Positions 15,266 to 22,836 of a stretch of 36,611 nt of DNA are shown here, one piece after another; the stretch's first letter is position 1; each line of letters opens with the position of its first letter. The translations under genes and the position numbers were made by a program. Under the pieces are notes generated by a model that saw only the letters and a program-made list of their open reading frames with translations, ran no database searches and had not been told where the DNA came from. This DNA comes from a virus: positions 1-36,611 of the IMG/VR virus record IMGVR_UViG_3300030329_004213; one strand, 5' to 3'.

Positions 15266-16658
15266 ACCTGGACGGGATTTTTACGATAATTGGCACATAG
15301 ACGCAATATCTGACCATTTACAGGCAGTTGTAGAGGGGAAGATCCGCAGACTGATCATAAACATTCCACCAAGGCACATGAAATCAATTTCGGTGGCAGT
15401 GGCACTTCCTGCATGGACTTGGGCTGTTCAGCCAGAGAAACGCTTTTTGTTTGCCAGCTACGCCTCCAGCCTGTCGATTAGAGACTCGGTTAAATGCCGA
15501 AGGCTTATAGATTCTCCTTGGTACAAAATGCACTTTGGAGATATGTTTGAGCTGACCACTGATCAGAATCAGAAGCAACGGTTTGAGAACAGCAAGACTG
15601 GTTACCGGATAGCAACCTCAGTGGACGGAGCGTTAACTGGTGAGGGTGGAGACATTATTGTGATTGATGATCCGCACAATGTTAGAGAGGCAGAGTCGAG
15701 CACTGTCCGAGAGGGTGTTCTTGAATGGTGGGATCAAGCCATGCAAACTCGCCTTAATGACCCGAAGACTGGAGCGTTTGTTCTGATAATGCAACGAGTG
15801 CATGAACAAGACCTTACTGGGCACATACTCGCTAATGATCTAGAGGGCGAGTGGGATCATCTCTGCCTTCCAGCCAGATACGAGATCGGTCATCCGACAC
15901 CTACTCGCTCAAGTTTGTTTTTTACTGACCCTCGTACTGAGGAGGGCGAGTTGCTTTGGCCAGAAAGGGTTGATAGTAAAACTATGAGTGTGTTGGAGAA
16001 AAGTTTGGGCAGTTATGCTTCGGCTGGTCAACTGCAGCAACGCCCAATGCCTAAAGGTGGCGGAATATTAAAAAAAGAGTGGTGGGTGCCATGGGAAAAT
16101 GAGTATCTTCCTGAAATTGAGTATATACTACAAAGTTGGGACACTGCTTATGGGACAAAGGAGCAAACATCTTATTCTGCTCGGACTACTTGGGGAGTGT
16201 TTAGGGAGAAGGGTCAAATTAATGCAATTGTTTTAGATATGTGGTATGATAGGGTAATATATCCGGAGTTACGCAAAATTGCTCAGGAGAGCTATGACGA
16301 ATATGAGCCAGACGCAGTGTTAATTGAAAAGAAAGCCAGTGGCCAGAGTTTAATTCAGGATTTACGTATGGCAGGAGTTCCTGTTATTGCCTATACACCT
16401 GACCGAGATAAACAGGCTCGTGCTCATGCCAGCTCTGCTTTGCTAGAGGATGGCAGAATATTTTATCCTTCTAATCGTAATTGGGCAAAAGACTTAATAG
16501 ATATTTGTGCAGCATTTCCTGCAGGAGACAATGATGATATTGTGGATACTTGCACACAAGCATGGCTGAGGTTACGCAAAGGATGGTTTGTGACACACTC
16601 GGCTGATTATGATGGCGAAGACGAGTTGCCAAAGAAAAGGATGACAGTGTATGGCTGA
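15150..16658 (+). CDS. terL: Terminase large subunit
   Basis: DNA-packaging ATPase and nuclease. Walker A-like PPRHMKS (73-79), Walker B IIVIDDPH (169-176) and the RNaseH-like nuclease start LQSWDTAYG (D331), with DDIVDTCTQAW near the end supplying further acidic residues. 502 residues, typical length. ATG 15150 overlaps the small subunit by 116 bases; the in-frame ATG 15216 (Met23) would shorten the overlap and begins MRRSLREF. Both have weak ribosome sites. Its stop lies inside the portal start region (the two overlap by eight bases). Confidence 0.95.
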   Translation: MTSQRLNEYLSTLSLTEIRAEKMRRSLREFTKSSWPTIEPGRDFYDNWHIDAISDHLQAVVEGKIRRLIINIPPRHMKSISVAVALPAWTWAVQPEKRFLFASYASSLSIRDSVKCRRLIDSPWYKMHFGDMFELTTDQNQKQRFENSKTGYRIATSVDGALTGEGGDIIVIDDPHNVREAESSTVREGVLEWWDQAMQTRLNDPKTGAFVLIMQRVHEQDLTGHILANDLEGEWDHLCLPARYEIGHPTPTRSSLFFTDPRTEEGELLWPERVDSKTMSVLEKSLGSYASAGQLQQRPMPKGGGILKKEWWVPWENEYLPEIEYILQSWDTAYGTKEQTSYSARTTWGVFREKGQINAIVLDMWYDRVIYPELRKIAQESYDEYEPDAVLIEKKASGQSLIQDLRMAGVPVIAYTPDRDKQARAHASSALLEDGRIFYPSNRNWAKDLIDICAAFPAGDNDDIVDTCTQAWLRLRKGWFVTHSADYDGEDELPKKRMTVYG

Positions 16659-19083
16659 GAATGATAATATTCCCTTTGCAGAGGGAGCACCACCGGATGA
16701 TTTACAGATTGAGGTTTTAGGCAATGATGTTTTGATTGGAGATCCTGATTCTGATTTACCGCCAGAAAAAGATTCCGCATTTGATGATAACTTGGCTGAG
16801 GACATGGATCACAAAACGCTTGATCGGATTGGTAGTCAGCTCATGGGCTATTACAACAACGACCGAGAATCAAGATCCGAGTGGGAGAATCGTTACAAGT
16901 CTGGGCTGAAGACATTAGATGTTGAGGGTGGTTTAGAAGAAGGCGAAGAAGAACGAGCCAGTCGGGGATTGAGCACTGTTATTCACCCGATGATTGCCGA
17001 GGCTGCAACCCAGTTCAATGCTCGTGCTATTGCCGAGCTGTATCCTTCGGGTGGTCCAGTTAAAACAGTTATCATTGGCGAACCAAACGAAGAACTAGAA
17101 GACCAAGCTCGCAGAGTTAGAGAGTTTCTGAACTACCAAATTACTCAGGAGATGCCGGAGTATTTCCCTGACCTAGATCAGATGCTTTTTCAACTCCCGT
17201 TAATTGGTCATACATTTAAAAAAATATGGTGGGACGCTAACCTCCAACGCCAACGTAGCATGTTTGTGAGGGCAGAAGACTTTGTTGTTTCGCCAGAGAG
17301 TAATGATTTGAGAACATCGGTTCGTTACACTCATGTTATAAGGATGCCAAAAAATGAATATAACAAATATGTTCAAAATGGTTACTATATGGCTGTCAAA
17401 AGCGACCCAGACAATGCACAGTATGGTGACGACACAGTGGGTCAGATTGAAGGTGTGGATAAGTACGGTGAAGGAACGCAAGATAAAATAATGACGTTGC
17501 TGGAGATGCACGTTTATCAATCGTTTGAAGACGAGCAAGAAGAGGACGAGGTGGCGTTGCCGTATGTTGTTACAATAGATGCGGATTCAGAAAAAATTGT
17601 AAGTGTGCGAAGAAACTGGCACGAAGACGACGAGAACAAAGAACGTCGCAACTGGTTTGTTAGCTATAAATTTCTTCCAGGGATAGGGTTTTACGGTTTT
17701 GGACTTTTTCATCTGATTGGTGGTTTGGGTAAGGCTGCAACTGGTGCATTGAGAGCTTTGCTTGACTCGGCTAGTTTTGCCAATATGCAAGGTGGCTTCA
17801 AGTTAAAGGGCAGAGTGTCCGGTGGTGATTTAGAAGTTAATCCTGGAGAGTTTGTAGATTTAGACGCAACTGTTGACGACATAAATAAAAGCATTATGCC
17901 GTTACCGTTTAAAGAGCCCAGTGGCACTTTGTTTCAGTTGCTAGGGTTTATTGTTGAGGCTGGGCAGAGGTTTGCAGCCACAGCAGATTTAAATGTTGGA
18001 GATGTTAACCCAAACGCTCCAGTTGGTTCTACGGTTGCTTTAATAGAGCAAGGCAGTAAAAGTTTCAGTGCTATTCACAAACGGCTTCACCACTCTCAAG
18101 GAGAAGAGTTTAAACTGTTAGCACAATTAGACGCAGAGTATATGCCGGAGCAGTTAGAGTTTAGCGTTGCAGGAGCCAATGCTTTTATTTATGCTAGAGA
18201 CTTTGACGAGCGAGTGGACATTGTTCCGGTCAGTGACCCGAATATATTTAGCACAGCACAACGCATTGCCCAAGCACAGGCGATTCTTGAGATGGCAAAT
18301 AGTGCTCCCGAACTCCACGACCGATACAATGCTTACAAGCGAATGTACGAAGCAATCCGGATACCCAATATTGAGGAAGTTTTAAAAGAGCCGGACGAGG
18401 CTGTGAGGCTTGATCCCATTGATGAGAACATGTCGGTGATGTACGGCAAAGCGATCCGAGCTTTTCCTGAGCAAGATCATCAGGCACACATCTTGGTTCA
18501 CATGCAGTTTATGCAAGATCCGTCGCTGGCTGGCAACCCTGTTGCTCAACAAAGTATGGGACCAATACTAACTGCTCACATTGCCGAGCATATTGCGTTG
18601 CTGTACCGTCAACGAATGCAAGAAAGTATCGCAATGCCGTTGCCTAATTTGCCTAATTTACGTGATCCGCAATTTAAGTTTGAGGACATTGATCCGGAAA
18701 CCGACATGATGATTAGCCAGAGAGCTGCACAAGTGGTTCAACAGGCACCTCAAATGCAAGCCATTGCCGGGATTGCTAATATGGGAGGTCAACAACAGAG
18801 AGATCCATTACAATATGCGCAACAACTTGCCGAGCTTGAGGCTCAATCACTACAACAACGGACACAAGCTCAGATTGCTGCCGACCAAGCCAAAGCACAG
18901 TCCGACATTCAGATTAAACAAGCCGAAGCCCGTCAAGACATGGAAATAGACGCAGCCAAGGCACGAGCCGACCTTGAGGCAAAGGTCAGGAAATTAGAAG
19001 CTGACTTACAACTGGAGCGTGAAAAGAACGCTGCAAAAATACAAATGGAAGCAATGAAAAATGTACAACCTCCCACCAATTAA
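16651..19083 (+). CDS. Portal protein
   Basis: Forms the dodecameric ring through which DNA enters and leaves the head. At 810 residues it matches the long portals of short-tailed phages (P22 gp1 is 725). Landmarks: RSEWENRYKSGLKTLD, GLSTVIHPMIAEAATQFNARAIAELYPSGGPV, LPLIGHTFKKIWWD and FRA-like EDFVVSPESNDL. The C-terminal 120 residues (from about 690) are helical and rich in Gln, Ala and Lys, a likely barrel. The N-terminal 50 residues are acidic. ATG 16651 overlaps the terminase stop. The last 23 bases overlap the next gene. Confidence 0.94.
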   Translation: MAENDNIPFAEGAPPDDLQIEVLGNDVLIGDPDSDLPPEKDSAFDDNLAEDMDHKTLDRIGSQLMGYYNNDRESRSEWENRYKSGLKTLDVEGGLEEGEEERASRGLSTVIHPMIAEAATQFNARAIAELYPSGGPVKTVIIGEPNEELEDQARRVREFLNYQITQEMPEYFPDLDQMLFQLPLIGHTFKKIWWDANLQRQRSMFVRAEDFVVSPESNDLRTSVRYTHVIRMPKNEYNKYVQNGYYMAVKSDPDNAQYGDDTVGQIEGVDKYGEGTQDKIMTLLEMHVYQSFEDEQEEDEVALPYVVTIDADSEKIVSVRRNWHEDDENKERRNWFVSYKFLPGIGFYGFGLFHLIGGLGKAATGALRALLDSASFANMQGGFKLKGRVSGGDLEVNPGEFVDLDATVDDINKSIMPLPFKEPSGTLFQLLGFIVEAGQRFAATADLNVGDVNPNAPVGSTVALIEQGSKSFSAIHKRLHHSQGEEFKLLAQLDAEYMPEQLEFSVAGANAFIYARDFDERVDIVPVSDPNIFSTAQRIAQAQAILEMANSAPELHDRYNAYKRMYEAIRIPNIEEVLKEPDEAVRLDPIDENMSVMYGKAIRAFPEQDHQAHILVHMQFMQDPSLAGNPVAQQSMGPILTAHIAEHIALLYRQRMQESIAMPLPNLPNLRDPQFKFEDIDPETDMMISQRAAQVVQQAPQMQAIAGIANMGGQQQRDPLQYAQQLAELEAQSLQQRTQAQIAADQAKAQSDIQIKQAEARQDMEIDAAKARADLEAKVRKLEADLQLEREKNAAKIQMEAMKNVQPPTN

Positions 19084-19264
19084 TCCAGCAGCATTCTCAG
19101 GCAACCAAGCTCCTTCGCAACTACCAGCACAGCCCATGGACGCTGAAATGTCGGAATATCTGCTTAGAAAGATAGAGGAGATAAAACGTAGAATGGGTGC
19201 TGAGGGAGCAAGTCTCGGTGCTTTTAGTAGTATAATAAAAAATTTAGGAGAACAAGATGGCTAG
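19061..19264 (+). CDS. Small hypothetical protein after portal
   Basis: A 67-residue protein overlapping the end of the portal gene. It starts MYNLPPINPAAFSGNQAPSQ, proline-rich, then has a basic helix EYLLRKIEEIKRRMG and ends with NLGEQDG. Family unknown; small proteins like this are common between portal and scaffold genes. No ribosome site is obvious, so translation may depend on coupling to the portal. Its stop overlaps the next start by eight bases. Confidence 0.6.
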   Translation: MYNLPPINPAAFSGNQAPSQLPAQPMDAEMSEYLLRKIEEIKRRMGAEGASLGAFSSIIKNLGEQDG

Positions 19265-19538
19265 TATTGATGTAGAAAATATTGATGTTTTGGCAAGTGA
19301 TTTTGAAAACAAGATGGGCTTTGCTCATAACAGTGCAGGACTTGAAATGACCGACGGTCAGCTCGTCAATTTTATGTTGCTTTGCAATCACGAGATGTTG
19401 GGCTTTGGTGACGAGGACGAGGAGATGATGGAAAGCGAACCTCATGGCGAAGTTAAAATTGTAAAGATGGGTAAGGGTGATGCTCGGGAGATGATGGATA
19501 AACTTTTAGGTCATGATCCGTTAAGACTTGTGGAGTAA
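19257..19538 (+). CDS. Small acidic hypothetical protein
   Basis: A 93-residue acidic protein. Residues about 55-65 are a run of Asp, Glu and Met (GDEDEEMMES), and HGEVKIVKMGKGDAREMMDKLLGHDP forms the C-terminal part. TTTAGGAG lies seven bases before ATG, a good ribosome site. Function unknown. Its placement before the two paralogous leader-bearing genes suggests a head-associated accessory protein. Confidence 0.65.
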   Translation: MASIDVENIDVLASDFENKMGFAHNSAGLEMTDGQLVNFMLLCNHEMLGFGDEDEEMMESEPHGEVKIVKMGKGDAREMMDKLLGHDPLRLVE

Positions 19539-19541
19539 GTA

Positions 19542-20138
19542 TTGGCCAGACTAATTACCAAAGTAATAAAGAGTCTTCTGCCCAAAGACTTAGGATCTTT
19601 AGGCAATTTAGAAGAGGCTAAAAGTGCAGGTGCTCTTGTGCCTCTGGACAAACAGGAAGTTGTCCCTTCTCGTAGGGAGTTTTTAAAAAAGGCAGGAAGC
19701 ACAGCAGTTCAAACCGCATTGCCTCGTGGGGCATTAGCAACTTTAGCAAAAGAAGCAATTAAAACTCCTTTAGCAAAAGAAGCAATTAAAACGCCCTCTC
19801 TTCCTAGTTTAAGTTTAAGCGGTTTAAGTTCTTTTAAAAATAAAATGGATCAGTTAGTTGAAATGGCAGTTGATGAAGGTCGGGAGATGGACTCGGAGCT
19901 TATGATGGACATGGATGAGGCTGATTTTATTAAAGATTTATTAGAAATGGAGATAGGAGATGTAGAAGATTTTGAGGGGAGTTTTCTCGAAGATATGGTT
20001 GATGAGCTAAGAGAAAAATATCCTGAGGCAACTGATCAAGAAATATTTGATAAATTTGGATCACTTTTTTCTGGTGCTCCTAAAATTTTTGCTAATGTTA
20101 TACCTCAATCAAAATTAAAGTATGATGCTGGTGATTAA
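19542..20138 (+). CDS. Leader-bearing paralogue 1 with Tat-like SRREFLKK motif
   Basis: A 198-residue protein starting at TTG 19542. Residues 1-70 closely match those of the next gene: a basic amphipathic start (MARLITKVIKSLLPKDLGSL), KSAGALVPL, then VPSRREFLKKAG, followed by STAVQTALPRG. SRREFLKK fits the twin-arginine consensus SRRxFLK, and the mildly hydrophobic stretch after it could act as a weak signal region. A 9-residue unit, LAKEAIKTP, follows twice. The C-terminal 100 residues are acidic and unlike anything I know. It is not similar to the second paralogue beyond residue 70. A shared leader with exchangeable cargo is one reading; true Tat export is unproven. Confidence 0.7.
   Translation: MARLITKVIKSLLPKDLGSLGNLEEAKSAGALVPLDKQEVVPSRREFLKKAGSTAVQTALPRGALATLAKEAIKTPLAKEAIKTPSLPSLSLSGLSSFKNKMDQLVEMAVDEGREMDSELMMDMDEADFIKDLLEMEIGDVEDFEGSFLEDMVDELREKYPEATDQEIFDKFGSLFSGAPKIFANVIPQSKLKYDAGD
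19742..19795 (+). repeat. 27-bp tandem duplication encoding LAKEAIKTP
   Basis: Two consecutive in-frame copies (19742-19768 and 19769-19795) of a 27-base unit, identical but for one base, each encoding LAKEAIKTP. It lies at the border between the shared leader and the divergent C-terminal part, suggesting a recent slippage at the junction. Absent from the second paralogue. Confidence 0.9.
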
Positions 20139-20908
20139 TGGCTAAAATTACCAAAATAATAAAGACTTTATTGCCCAAAGATTTAGGTTCTTTAGGCAAT
20201 TTAGAAGAGACTAAGAGTGCAGGTGCTCTTGTACCTTTGAAAAAGCAGGAGTTTGTCCCTTCTCGCAGGGAATTTTTAAAAAGGGCAGGAAGTACAGTAG
20301 CTCAAACCGCATTGCCTCGTGGAGTGTTGACAACTTTAATTGAAAAAGGATTAGAGCAGGAGCCAATTATTGGACCACCAGGAGAAATTAAATCCTTTGG
20401 TGGGACAGTATTCAAGAGCTTTGATCAAATGATGAATTTTCTCAAAGACCTCTGGGAGGTAAGAACAGGAGATCCGATCTCTAAAAAAGAGCTTTTGGAA
20501 AAAGACATGGCTGAATATTTAAACTATTTTGAAAATAACGATACTTACCACCAATCACCCGAAGCATTCTCCAAAGGAGCGAACATAGAGGTGCTTGACA
20601 CTATTGAGTATGATGAAACAGAGGATGGACGAGAGCTAACAAAAGCTGTTGCTGATGTCAAAAAGAAATACTTTGGTGACAAAACAGTTGATTATGGTGG
20701 TGTTGCTGGTGATGATATAACGACAGAAGCATTTCGACTTGAGCATGGTCCCGATGCTCCAGAAAATGAGGAAGACGCTATTATAGAGTGGATAAAAAGC
20801 AAAGGCATAGAAGAAACACCTTATTACAAAAAACTTAAATCATTTAGAAATATTACATTCGATGATAAACTTGAATGGATTCGAGAACAAGTTAAAAAGA
20901 AAAAGTAA
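20138..20908 (+). CDS. Leader-bearing paralogue 2 with Tat-like SRREFLKR motif
   Basis: A 256-residue protein. Its first 67 residues (MAKITKIIKTLLPKDLGSL, KSAGALVPL, SRREFLKRAG, ALPRG) match paralogue 1, and the DNA over about 190 bases is also close, so the duplication is fairly recent. The remaining 190 residues are different: a helical region about 85-130, then DIEYDE-type acidic stretches, YYKKLKSFRNITFDDKLEWI and a lysine tail. No enzyme motif. The start TAATG overlaps the stop of paralogue 1. Position after the portal favours a virion component; Tat-like export in the host is a second possibility. Confidence 0.7.
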   Translation: MAKITKIIKTLLPKDLGSLGNLEETKSAGALVPLKKQEFVPSRREFLKRAGSTVAQTALPRGVLTTLIEKGLEQEPIIGPPGEIKSFGGTVFKSFDQMMNFLKDLWEVRTGDPISKKELLEKDMAEYLNYFENNDTYHQSPEAFSKGANIEVLDTIEYDETEDGRELTKAVADVKKKYFGDKTVDYGGVAGDDITTEAFRLEHGPDAPENEEDAIIEWIKSKGIEETPYYKKLKSFRNITFDDKLEWIREQVKKKK

Positions 20909-21042
20909 TGCCAGTCTATAAAGTCAAAAACGGTTATCGTTGGGGAAAATCAGGTAAAATATATAAAACCCGAAAACAAGCCGAAAAACAAGGTCGAGCA
21001 ATTTACGCATCAGGATATAAAAATGGTAGCAAGAAAGTTTAG
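20908..21042 (+). CDS. Tiny basic protein 1 (AIYASGYK motif)
   Basis: A 44-residue protein starting MPVYKVKNGYRWGKSGKIY and ending AIYASGYKNGSKKV. It is lysine-, tyrosine- and glycine-rich. I recognise this small family from head-gene regions of marine phages; the AIYASGY ending is common there. Its start overlaps the previous stop (TAATG) and its end overlaps the next gene. Function unknown; DNA-binding is plausible from charge. Confidence 0.75.
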   Translation: MPVYKVKNGYRWGKSGKIYKTRKQAEKQGRAIYASGYKNGSKKV

Positions 21043-21211
21043 AAAAGTTGCAAAAACTAAAAAAGGAGTTCCTAAGAGCTATCTCTCGGGAGCAAGGAAC
21101 AAAAAAGCAAAAGAAAAAGAAATTTTATCAACAAGAGAAAAGTACAAAAAGGGTCAATACATAAACATTAAGAAAGTGAGCGAGAGTCGTGCCAAACAAG
21201 CCAAAACCTAA
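21023..21211 (+). CDS. Tiny basic protein 2 (KKGVPKSYLSG motif)
   Basis: A 62-residue, strongly basic protein: KTKKGVPKSYLSGARNKKAKEKEI then a lysine-rich helix with TREKYKKGQYINIKK. The KGVPK-x-Y-x-x-G signature recurs in small marine-phage proteins of unknown function. It overlaps both neighbours. No membrane segment or cysteine. Confidence 0.7.
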   Translation: MVARKFRKVAKTKKGVPKSYLSGARNKKAKEKEILSTREKYKKGQYINIKKVSESRAKQAKT

Positions 21212-21440
21212 AGTAAGCAAAAGTGATGAAAAATTTTTAAAAGATAAAGCTAAAAATAGCAAATTTACTTATGGTCAGCTGAAAAATGTTCTGAACCGAG
21301 GCAAAGGTGCTTATTTGAGCAGTGGTAGTAAAAATGTGAGTATGACTGCTTGGGCTAGAGGCAGGGTTAATAGTTTTGTGAGTGGTAAGGGTGGTGCGAG
21401 AAAAGCTGACGCAGATTTATTGAAAAAGAAGAAAACATGA
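21189..21440 (+). CDS. Tiny basic protein 3 (WARGRVNSFV motif)
   Basis: An 83-residue protein starting at GTG 21189. Features are KFTYGQLKNVLNRGKGAYLSSGSK, then VSMTAWARGRVNSFVSGKGG, then DADLLKKKKT. The W-A-x-x-R-V-N-S-F and final D-x-D-L pattern resembles DUF5824-like phage proteins. Function unknown. It overlaps the genes on either side by 23 and 4 bases. Confidence 0.72.
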   Translation: MPNKPKPKVSKSDEKFLKDKAKNSKFTYGQLKNVLNRGKGAYLSSGSKNVSMTAWARGRVNSFVSGKGGARKADADLLKKKKT

Positions 21441-21589
21441 AAAAAGGACTATACGCAAACATACACGCAAAGCGTAAAAGAATCAAAGCTGGGTCTGGTG
21501 AGCGTATGAAAAAACCAGGAGCTAAAGGCTCACCAACAAAGGCTAATTTTAAATCAGCAGCAAAAACTGTTAGGAGAAAACGATCATGA
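21437..21589 (+). CDS. Tiny basic protein 4 (MKKGLYANIHAKRKRIK)
   Basis: A 50-residue, highly basic protein. MKKGLYANIHAKRKRIKAGS followed by KPGAKGSPTKANF is a pattern I associate with many marine phage and cyanophage genomes, near capsid genes. No known activity. ATGA overlaps join it to the genes before and after, so the run is translated as a unit. Confidence 0.8.
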   Translation: MKKGLYANIHAKRKRIKAGSGERMKKPGAKGSPTKANFKSAAKTVRRKRS

Positions 21590-21738
21590 AAAAATCCGTA
21601 CAAGCACCAAAAGGTTTCCACTGGATGAAATCTGGTAACAGTTATAAGTTAATGAAAAATCCGGCAGGTGGTTACAAACCGCATAAGGGAGCAAGCACTA
21701 AAGCAAGTTTTGAAATTCAAAAGGTGCACAAAAGTTAA
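21586..21738 (+). CDS. Tiny basic protein 5 (YKLMKNPAGGYKPHKGAS)
   Basis: A 50-residue basic protein with HWMKSGNSYKLMKNPAGGYK, HKGASTKASFEIQKVH. It resembles another very small marine-phage family with a conserved tail KVHK. Probably translated by coupling (ATGA with the previous gene, TAATG with the next). Function unknown. Confidence 0.78.
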   Translation: MKKSVQAPKGFHWMKSGNSYKLMKNPAGGYKPHKGASTKASFEIQKVHKS

Positions 21739-21995
21739 TGGCAGAGTATAAAGGCAAAAAAGTAAAGCTCAACAACCCTCGAAGAATTAGAAAGGGGGAA
21801 ACCAGCTATGGGAAAAAGAAAAGCGTGGTTTACGTCATGGATGGGGATAGGGTGAAGCGTGTGACGTTTGGTGATCCGAATATGCGTATTAAGAAAAACC
21901 AAAAAGGTCGTAGGAGTAATTTCCGCTCAAGACACAACTGCGATAATCCTGGTCCAAAAACAAAGGCACGTTACTGGTCGTGCAAGGCTTGGTGA
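21738..21995 (+). CDS. Conserved small protein with FGDPNM, RHNCDN and RYWSC motifs
   Basis: An 85-residue protein I know from marine phage genomes. It has KGKKVKLNNPRRIRKG, VVYVMDGDRVKRVTFGDPNM and RRSNFRSRHNCDNPGP..ARYWSCKAW. Two cysteines, a histidine and a tryptophan are close together and could bind metal. The gene is usually near head genes, sometimes close to prohead-associated proteins; function unassigned. It overlaps the preceding gene and is followed three bases later by the ADP-ribosyltransferase-like gene. Confidence 0.8.
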   Translation: MAEYKGKKVKLNNPRRIRKGETSYGKKKSVVYVMDGDRVKRVTFGDPNMRIKKNQKGRRSNFRSRHNCDNPGPKTKARYWSCKAW

Positions 21996-21998
21996 GTT

Positions 21999-22661
21999 GT
22001 GGCTGGTGTTCTTAAAAAATTAGCAAAGGAAGGTATTGAGAATGCTTCTGACTTTTTAAAAAGTTTTCGCAAAAAGACCTATTACCATGTTTCACCAAAC
22101 CCAGATATTGAAAAATTTGAAGTCGATTACCCATCATCCTTTGGTGATAGAGCAACAAGAGGTGCCATATATTTTACATCAGACCCTACATATGCTGAAG
22201 ACATACTGGAAGAATTAGAAGAAGCCAGATACTCATTTGATGAGCTTGGAGATAAGGAATTTGAACCTTATACAACCTACCCTGTTAAAATAAAAAAAGG
22301 AAAAATATTTGATTTTACAAATAAAAAGCAAATGGAAAAATTAGAAACTAATTTAAGATCTGCTTTTTCAAAAAAAAATTATAGAGATTATGCTTGGCTT
22401 CAATATGTTAATGAAATTGGTGAAGGAAATTACAAATATCTAGAAGATCCAGATGTACAAAAAGTTCTTAAAAAATTAGGCTTTAGAGGATATAAAACGA
22501 GTGAGCCAGGAACAGTTGGATTGTTTTACCCTGAAGATGTAAGGTCTATATTTGGCAAGTTCAACCCTGAAGATGCAAAATCAGGTAATATATTAAAGGC
22601 AGTTGTGCCTGTAGGTGGATTAAATTTATTAGGAGCAACTAATGGCGAAAGCGAAAATTAA
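21999..22661 (+). CDS. ADP-ribosyltransferase-like protein (polyvalent ART type)
   Basis: Probable NAD-dependent mono-ADP-ribosyltransferase. From residue 28: YYHVSPNP, then GAIYFTSDPTYAEDIL (55-70, the Y-F-x-x-D-x-x-x-A block of ART-PolyVal proteins), YPVKIKKGKIFDFTN (94-108), KKLGFRGYKTSE (158-169) and GLFYPEDVRSIFGKFN (174-189). The order fits the small ART domains of phage polyvalent proteins. A clear catalytic glutamate near the end is not obvious. It starts at GTG 21999. The N-terminus (MAGVLKKLAKEG) is basic and amphipathic and the C-terminus (VVPVGGLNLLGATNGESE) is glycine-rich and then acidic. The host target is unknown. Confidence 0.72.
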   Translation: MAGVLKKLAKEGIENASDFLKSFRKKTYYHVSPNPDIEKFEVDYPSSFGDRATRGAIYFTSDPTYAEDILEELEEARYSFDELGDKEFEPYTTYPVKIKKGKIFDFTNKKQMEKLETNLRSAFSKKNYRDYAWLQYVNEIGEGNYKYLEDPDVQKVLKKLGFRGYKTSEPGTVGLFYPEDVRSIFGKFNPEDAKSGNILKAVVPVGGLNLLGATNGESEN

Positions 22662-22833
22662 AAAAGTAGCACAGGCAGAAATACGAGCAGCAAAAAGTTT
22701 TTTAGAAAAGCGAGGAATAAAGTCCAACGAGATTAGTCCTAAAAAGTTTGCTCAATTGGCCAAAAAACTCGATAAAGGCTTTCAAGAAGTATTGCAAATC
22801 CTTGCTGCCACCCTTTCCGCAGGTCAAGTGTGA
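22642..22833 (+). CDS. Small basic helical hypothetical protein
   Basis: A 63-residue protein overlapping the end of the ART-like gene. MAKAKIKKVAQAEIRAAKSF, then LEKRGIKSNEISPKKFAQLA, gives two or three basic amphipathic helices. Such a short form could bind DNA or the virion interior. No family recognised. It ends three bases before the polyvalent gene start. Ribosome site weak; translation may be coupled. Confidence 0.6.
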   Translation: MAKAKIKKVAQAEIRAAKSFLEKRGIKSNEISPKKFAQLAKKLDKGFQEVLQILAATLSAGQV

Positions 22834-22836
22834 TTG

